Assembly: GCA_019348445.1 (NCBI GenBank) | Contig: JAHWJK010000075.1 | Location: forward strand, 1 to 8,240 | Reading direction: 5' to 3' | DNA from: Actinomycetota bacterium | Lineage (GTDB): Bacteria; Actinomycetota; CADDZG01; WHSQ01 | Length of the DNA stretch: 8,240 nucleotides | In this document: positions 5,948 through 8,240 of the stretch, piece by piece | Position numbering within the stretch: the first letter of the stretch is position 1 | Layout: the number at the start of each line of letters is the position of its first letter | Position numbers and translations under genes: made by a program | The notes under the pieces: generated by a model | The model's database searches: none | What the model saw: the letters and a program-made list of their open reading frames with translations, nothing else | What the model was told of the DNA's origin: nothing

Positions 5948-7018
5948 CTATCCGAGATCCATCGCGCGGAGGATCGCAGTCACCTCCGCGTCGACACGGG
6001 CGAGAGGAGTTTCCGCCCTCATGGCTGTGTCCGGATCCTTCAACCCGTGTCCCGTCAACACGCAGACGACCATAGATCCCGGCTCGACGGCACCCTCTTG
6101 ATGAAGTTTTCTGAGCCCCGCGATCGACGCGGCCGAGGCAAGCTCGACGAAGATGCCCTCCCGGGCAAGCGAGTGGTACGCCGCGATGATGTCGTCGTCG
6201 GTGACGGCTTCGATGGCGCCTGCGGAATCCCTCGCCGCCGCAACCGCCCCATCCCACGACGCCGGGTTGCCGATCCGGATCGCGGTCGCGACCGTTTCGG
6301 GTTCGTCGACCGGATGGCCGCGAACTATGGGGGCCGCGCCCTCTGCCTGGAAACCGAACATCCGCGGCGTGGAGTCGGCCCACCCGAGTTGCGTGGCCTC
6401 GCGGTAGCCGAGCCAGTACGAGGTGATGTTGCCCGCGTTCCCGACCGGCATCAGGTGCATGTTGGGAGCGCGCCCGAGAGCTTCGACGATCTCGAACGCG
6501 GCCGTCTTCTGCCCCTGGATCCGGAATGGATTCACGGAATTGACGAGCGTCACCGGGTGGTTCGCGGCCAGCTCCTGCGTCAGCGCGAGGGCGCGATCGA
6601 AATTGCCTTCGATCTCTACGACCCGAGCGCCGTGCACCAGAGCTTGTGCGAGCTTGCCTAAAGCCACCTTTCCGCTCGGGATCAACACGCCGCAACGAAC
6701 GCCGGCTCGTGCCGCGTACGCGGCCGCAGACGCAGAGGTGTTCCCGGTCGACGCACAAACAACGGCTTGAGACTCCGCTTCGAGGGCTTTCGAGATCGCC
6801 AGCGTCATCCCGCGGTCCTTGAACGACCCGGTCGGGTTCAGGCCTTCGTATTTCAGCCACACTTCCGCGCCGGTCTCCATCGACAACCGTTCGGACCGCA
6901 GCAACGGCGTGTCTCCCTCGTCGAGCGTCACGACCGGAGTCAGCTCGGACACGGGCAGGTGCTCGAAGTAGCGGCCGATCACACCTCGACGACCCGCCAC
7001 TCTCGCCGGATCGCTCAA
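5948..7018 (-). CDS. thrC: Threonine synthase
   Basis: PLP enzyme that converts O-phospho-L-homoserine and water to L-threonine and phosphate; cytoplasmic. The 356 residues match the short bacterial (Bacillus/actinobacterial) ThrC type. Visible motifs are NPTGSFKDRG with the PLP-binding lysine K67, ASTGNTSASAAAYAARAG (89-106), the PLP-phosphate glycine loop PVGNAGN (191-197), EGIFVELASAAS (287-298) and LTGHGLKDPD (321-330). The TTG start at 7016-7018 was chosen because it shares a TTGA overlap with the hom stop and has AAGGAG (7029-7034) 10 nt upstream. Two in-frame GTGs (residues 7 and 13) are poorer alternatives. It is translationally coupled to hom and followed 16 nt later by the DUF3105 gene. 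Confidence 0.96.
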   Translation of the reverse strand: MSDPARVAGRRGVIGRYFEHLPVSELTPVVTLDEGDTPLLRSERLSMETGAEVWLKYEGLNPTGSFKDRGMTLAISKALEAESQAVVCASTGNTSASAAAYAARAGVRCGVLIPSGKVALGKLAQALVHGARVVEIEGNFDRALALTQELAANHPVTLVNSVNPFRIQGQKTAAFEIVEALGRAPNMHLMPVGNAGNITSYWLGYREATQLGWADSTPRMFGFQAEGAAPIVRGHPVDEPETVATAIRIGNPASWDGAVAAARDSAGAIEAVTDDDIIAAYHSLAREGIFVELASAASIAGLRKLHQEGAVEPGSMVVCVLTGHGLKDPDTAMRAETPLARVDAEVTAILRAMDLG

Positions 7019-8240
7019 GCTTCGGATGCTCCTTCGACGCGGATCGTCGACTCGACCCCCTCGACGACACCGAGATCGGCGAGATCTCTAAACGTCGCCT
7101 GATGACTGCCCTCGCTGGCGGTGTGCGTGATCAGGACAAGCGTCGCCTCGTTACCGAAGCCCTCCTGTCGAACGCTCGCGATCGAAACTTCGTATCGGGC
7201 GAAGACGCCGGCTACCTCCGACAGCACACCCGGTCGGTCCGACACTTTCAGCACGATGTAGTAGCGGACCGGAACCTCGTCCCACGGACGCATCCGCGCG
7301 TTCTCGTGGTAACAGGTGCACCCCGGCGATCGCCCACCGGCTGCGATATTGCGAGCGAGCTCGACGATGTCGCCGACGATCGCGGAGCCCGTGGGGCCTC
7401 CGCCGGCGCCGCGGCCGAAGAACATCAGCTCACCGGCTTGCTCCGCTTCGACGAAAACCGCGTTGTAGACGTCCCGCACCGCCGCCAGCGGATGGGTCTT
7501 CGGAACCATCGCGGTGTGAACGCGGGCCGAGATCTGTCCCTCGTGGCTCTCGGCGACCGCCAGTAGCTTCACCTCGTAACCCAGTTCGTGTGCGGCCGCG
7601 ATGTCACTCGGTGTTATCCGCGAGATGCCTTCGCGGTGGACGTCGGCAGCGACGACGCGCGAGTTGAACGCCAGCGACGCGAGGATCGCGATCTTCGAAG
7701 CCGCGTCGTATCCCTCGATGTCCGCGCTGGGATCCAGCTCCGTGTAGCCCAGGCGCCCCGCCTCTGCAAGAGCTTCCGTGAAGGACTCGCCCGTCTCGGA
7801 CATGCGCGTGAGGATGAAGTTGGTCGTGCCATTCACTATCCCCATCACTCGATGTACGCGGTCGCCCGCGAGTGATTCCTTCATCGGCCTGATGATCGGG
7901 ATCCCTCCGGCAACGGCTCCCTCGAACAGGATGTCGACCCCCGCGCTGTCGGCGGCAGCGAAAATCTCCTGACCATGCGTTGCGATGAGCTCTTTGTTGG
8001 CGGTGACGACGTGTTTACCGGCCTTGAACGCCGCGAGCACCAGGTCCCGCGTCGGGTCGGTACCTCCCATCACTTCGACCACGACATCTACATCCGGGCT
8101 CGAGATGACCTCCCACGGGTCCGTCGTCAGAACATCACGATCGACGACGATGCCGCGATCTTTCGACAGGGTCTGTACCGCGATCTTGCCCAGCGTGATC
8201 GGCAGCCCGGCACGCGCGGCAAGATCGCTCGCCTCCGACA
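7015..8240 (-). CDS. hom: Homoserine dehydrogenase with C-terminal ACT domain (partial, 5' end beyond right edge)
   Basis: NAD(P)H-dependent reduction of L-aspartate 4-semialdehyde to L-homoserine, the branch point toward threonine and methionine. About 407 residues are visible; the frame stays open to the right edge, so roughly 25-30 N-terminal residues with the GxGxxG dinucleotide loop are missing. Present are PDVDVVVEVMGGTDP, AGKHVVTANKELIA, FEGAVAGGIPII, GIVNGTTNFIL, the catalytic block GYTELDPSADIEGYDAASK (aspartate and lysine), and GRGAGGGPTGSA. The last about 75 residues (7036-7266) form an ACT domain beginning RYYIVLKVSDRPGVLSEVAG, typical of monofunctional enzymes inhibited by threonine. 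A GTG at 8080-8082 is not the start, because conserved family sequence continues upstream (TTDPWEVISSPDVDVVVEV). The stop overlaps thrC by 4 nt. Confidence 0.95.
   Translation of the reverse strand, partial: SEASDLAARAGLPITLGKIAVQTLSKDRGIVVDRDVLTTDPWEVISSPDVDVVVEVMGGTDPTRDLVLAAFKAGKHVVTANKELIATHGQEIFAAADSAGVDILFEGAVAGGIPIIRPMKESLAGDRVHRVMGIVNGTTNFILTRMSETGESFTEALAEAGRLGYTELDPSADIEGYDAASKIAILASLAFNSRVVAADVHREGISRITPSDIAAAHELGYEVKLLAVAESHEGQISARVHTAMVPKTHPLAAVRDVYNAVFVEAEQAGELMFFGRGAGGGPTGSAIVGDIVELARNIAAGGRSPGCTCYHENARMRPWDEVPVRYYIVLKVSDRPGVLSEVAGVFARYEVSIASVRQEGFGNEATLVLITHTASEGSHQATFRDLADLGVVEGVESTIRVEGASEA
7029..7034 (-). promoter_or_regulatory. Ribosome binding site for thrC
   Basis: On the minus strand this reads AAGGAG, within the last codons of hom and 10 nt before the TTG at 7016-7018. 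It supports the non-ATG start that overlaps the hom stop as TTGA. Confidence 0.7.

Noticed and set aside
5296..6075. Long plus-strand open frame opposite the DUF3105 gene and the end of thrC
   Set aside because: Antisense to two well-supported genes, with no recognisable domain or ribosome binding site.
5928..7070. Long Arg/Ser-rich minus-strand reading frame over thrC
   Set aside because: It is a shadow of thrC in another frame. Its composition is typical of out-of-frame translation of GC-rich DNA, and thrC in its own frame carries all catalytic motifs.
8080..8082. GTG as the start codon of hom
   Set aside because: The frame stays open to the right edge and the upstream codons encode conserved homoserine dehydrogenase sequence (TTDPWEVISSPDVDVVVEV), so the gene begins beyond the window.

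Overview
This is a GC-rich bacterial window with tightly packed genes, GTG/TTG starts and 4-17 nt gene overlaps. The threonine gene order (hom, thrC, then thrB) and a DUF4190-DUF3105 membrane protein point to an actinobacterium, possibly a deep-branching or uncultured one. That placement is inference from content only; no rRNA or other marker gene is present.

Left third (1-2809, minus strand): a three-gene operon, transcribed right to left. It reads cpgS (cyclic 2,3-diphosphoglycerate synthetase), then pgk2 (2-phosphoglycerate kinase), then a transaldolase that runs off the left edge. cpgS and pgk2 share an ATGA overlap; pgk2 and the transaldolase overlap by 17 nt. The two kinase/synthetase genes together encode the complete route from 2-phosphoglycerate through 2,3-bisphosphoglycerate to cyclic 2,3-diphosphoglycerate. 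That compound is known as a solute and phosphoryl store of thermophilic methanogens. This is the most interesting content of the window.

Middle (2810-4110, plus strand): a short divergent control region, a glycine-rich four-helix membrane protein of unknown function, a strong UUCG-loop terminator, and a small secreted blue-copper (cupredoxin) protein.

Right half (4111-8240, minus strand): a threonine operon, again transcribed right to left. It reads hom (homoserine dehydrogenase with ACT domain, 5' end outside the window), then thrC (threonine synthase), then a DUF4190-DUF3105 membrane protein, then thrB (homoserine kinase). Hom, ThrB and ThrC convert aspartate semialdehyde to threonine, and the ACT domain is the likely site of threonine feedback. 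The unknown membrane protein is inserted between thrC and thrB. thrB and the cupredoxin gene converge with no base between their stop codons.

No tRNA, rRNA, CRISPR array, insertion sequence or phage gene was seen. No intergenic stretch exceeds about 100 bases.
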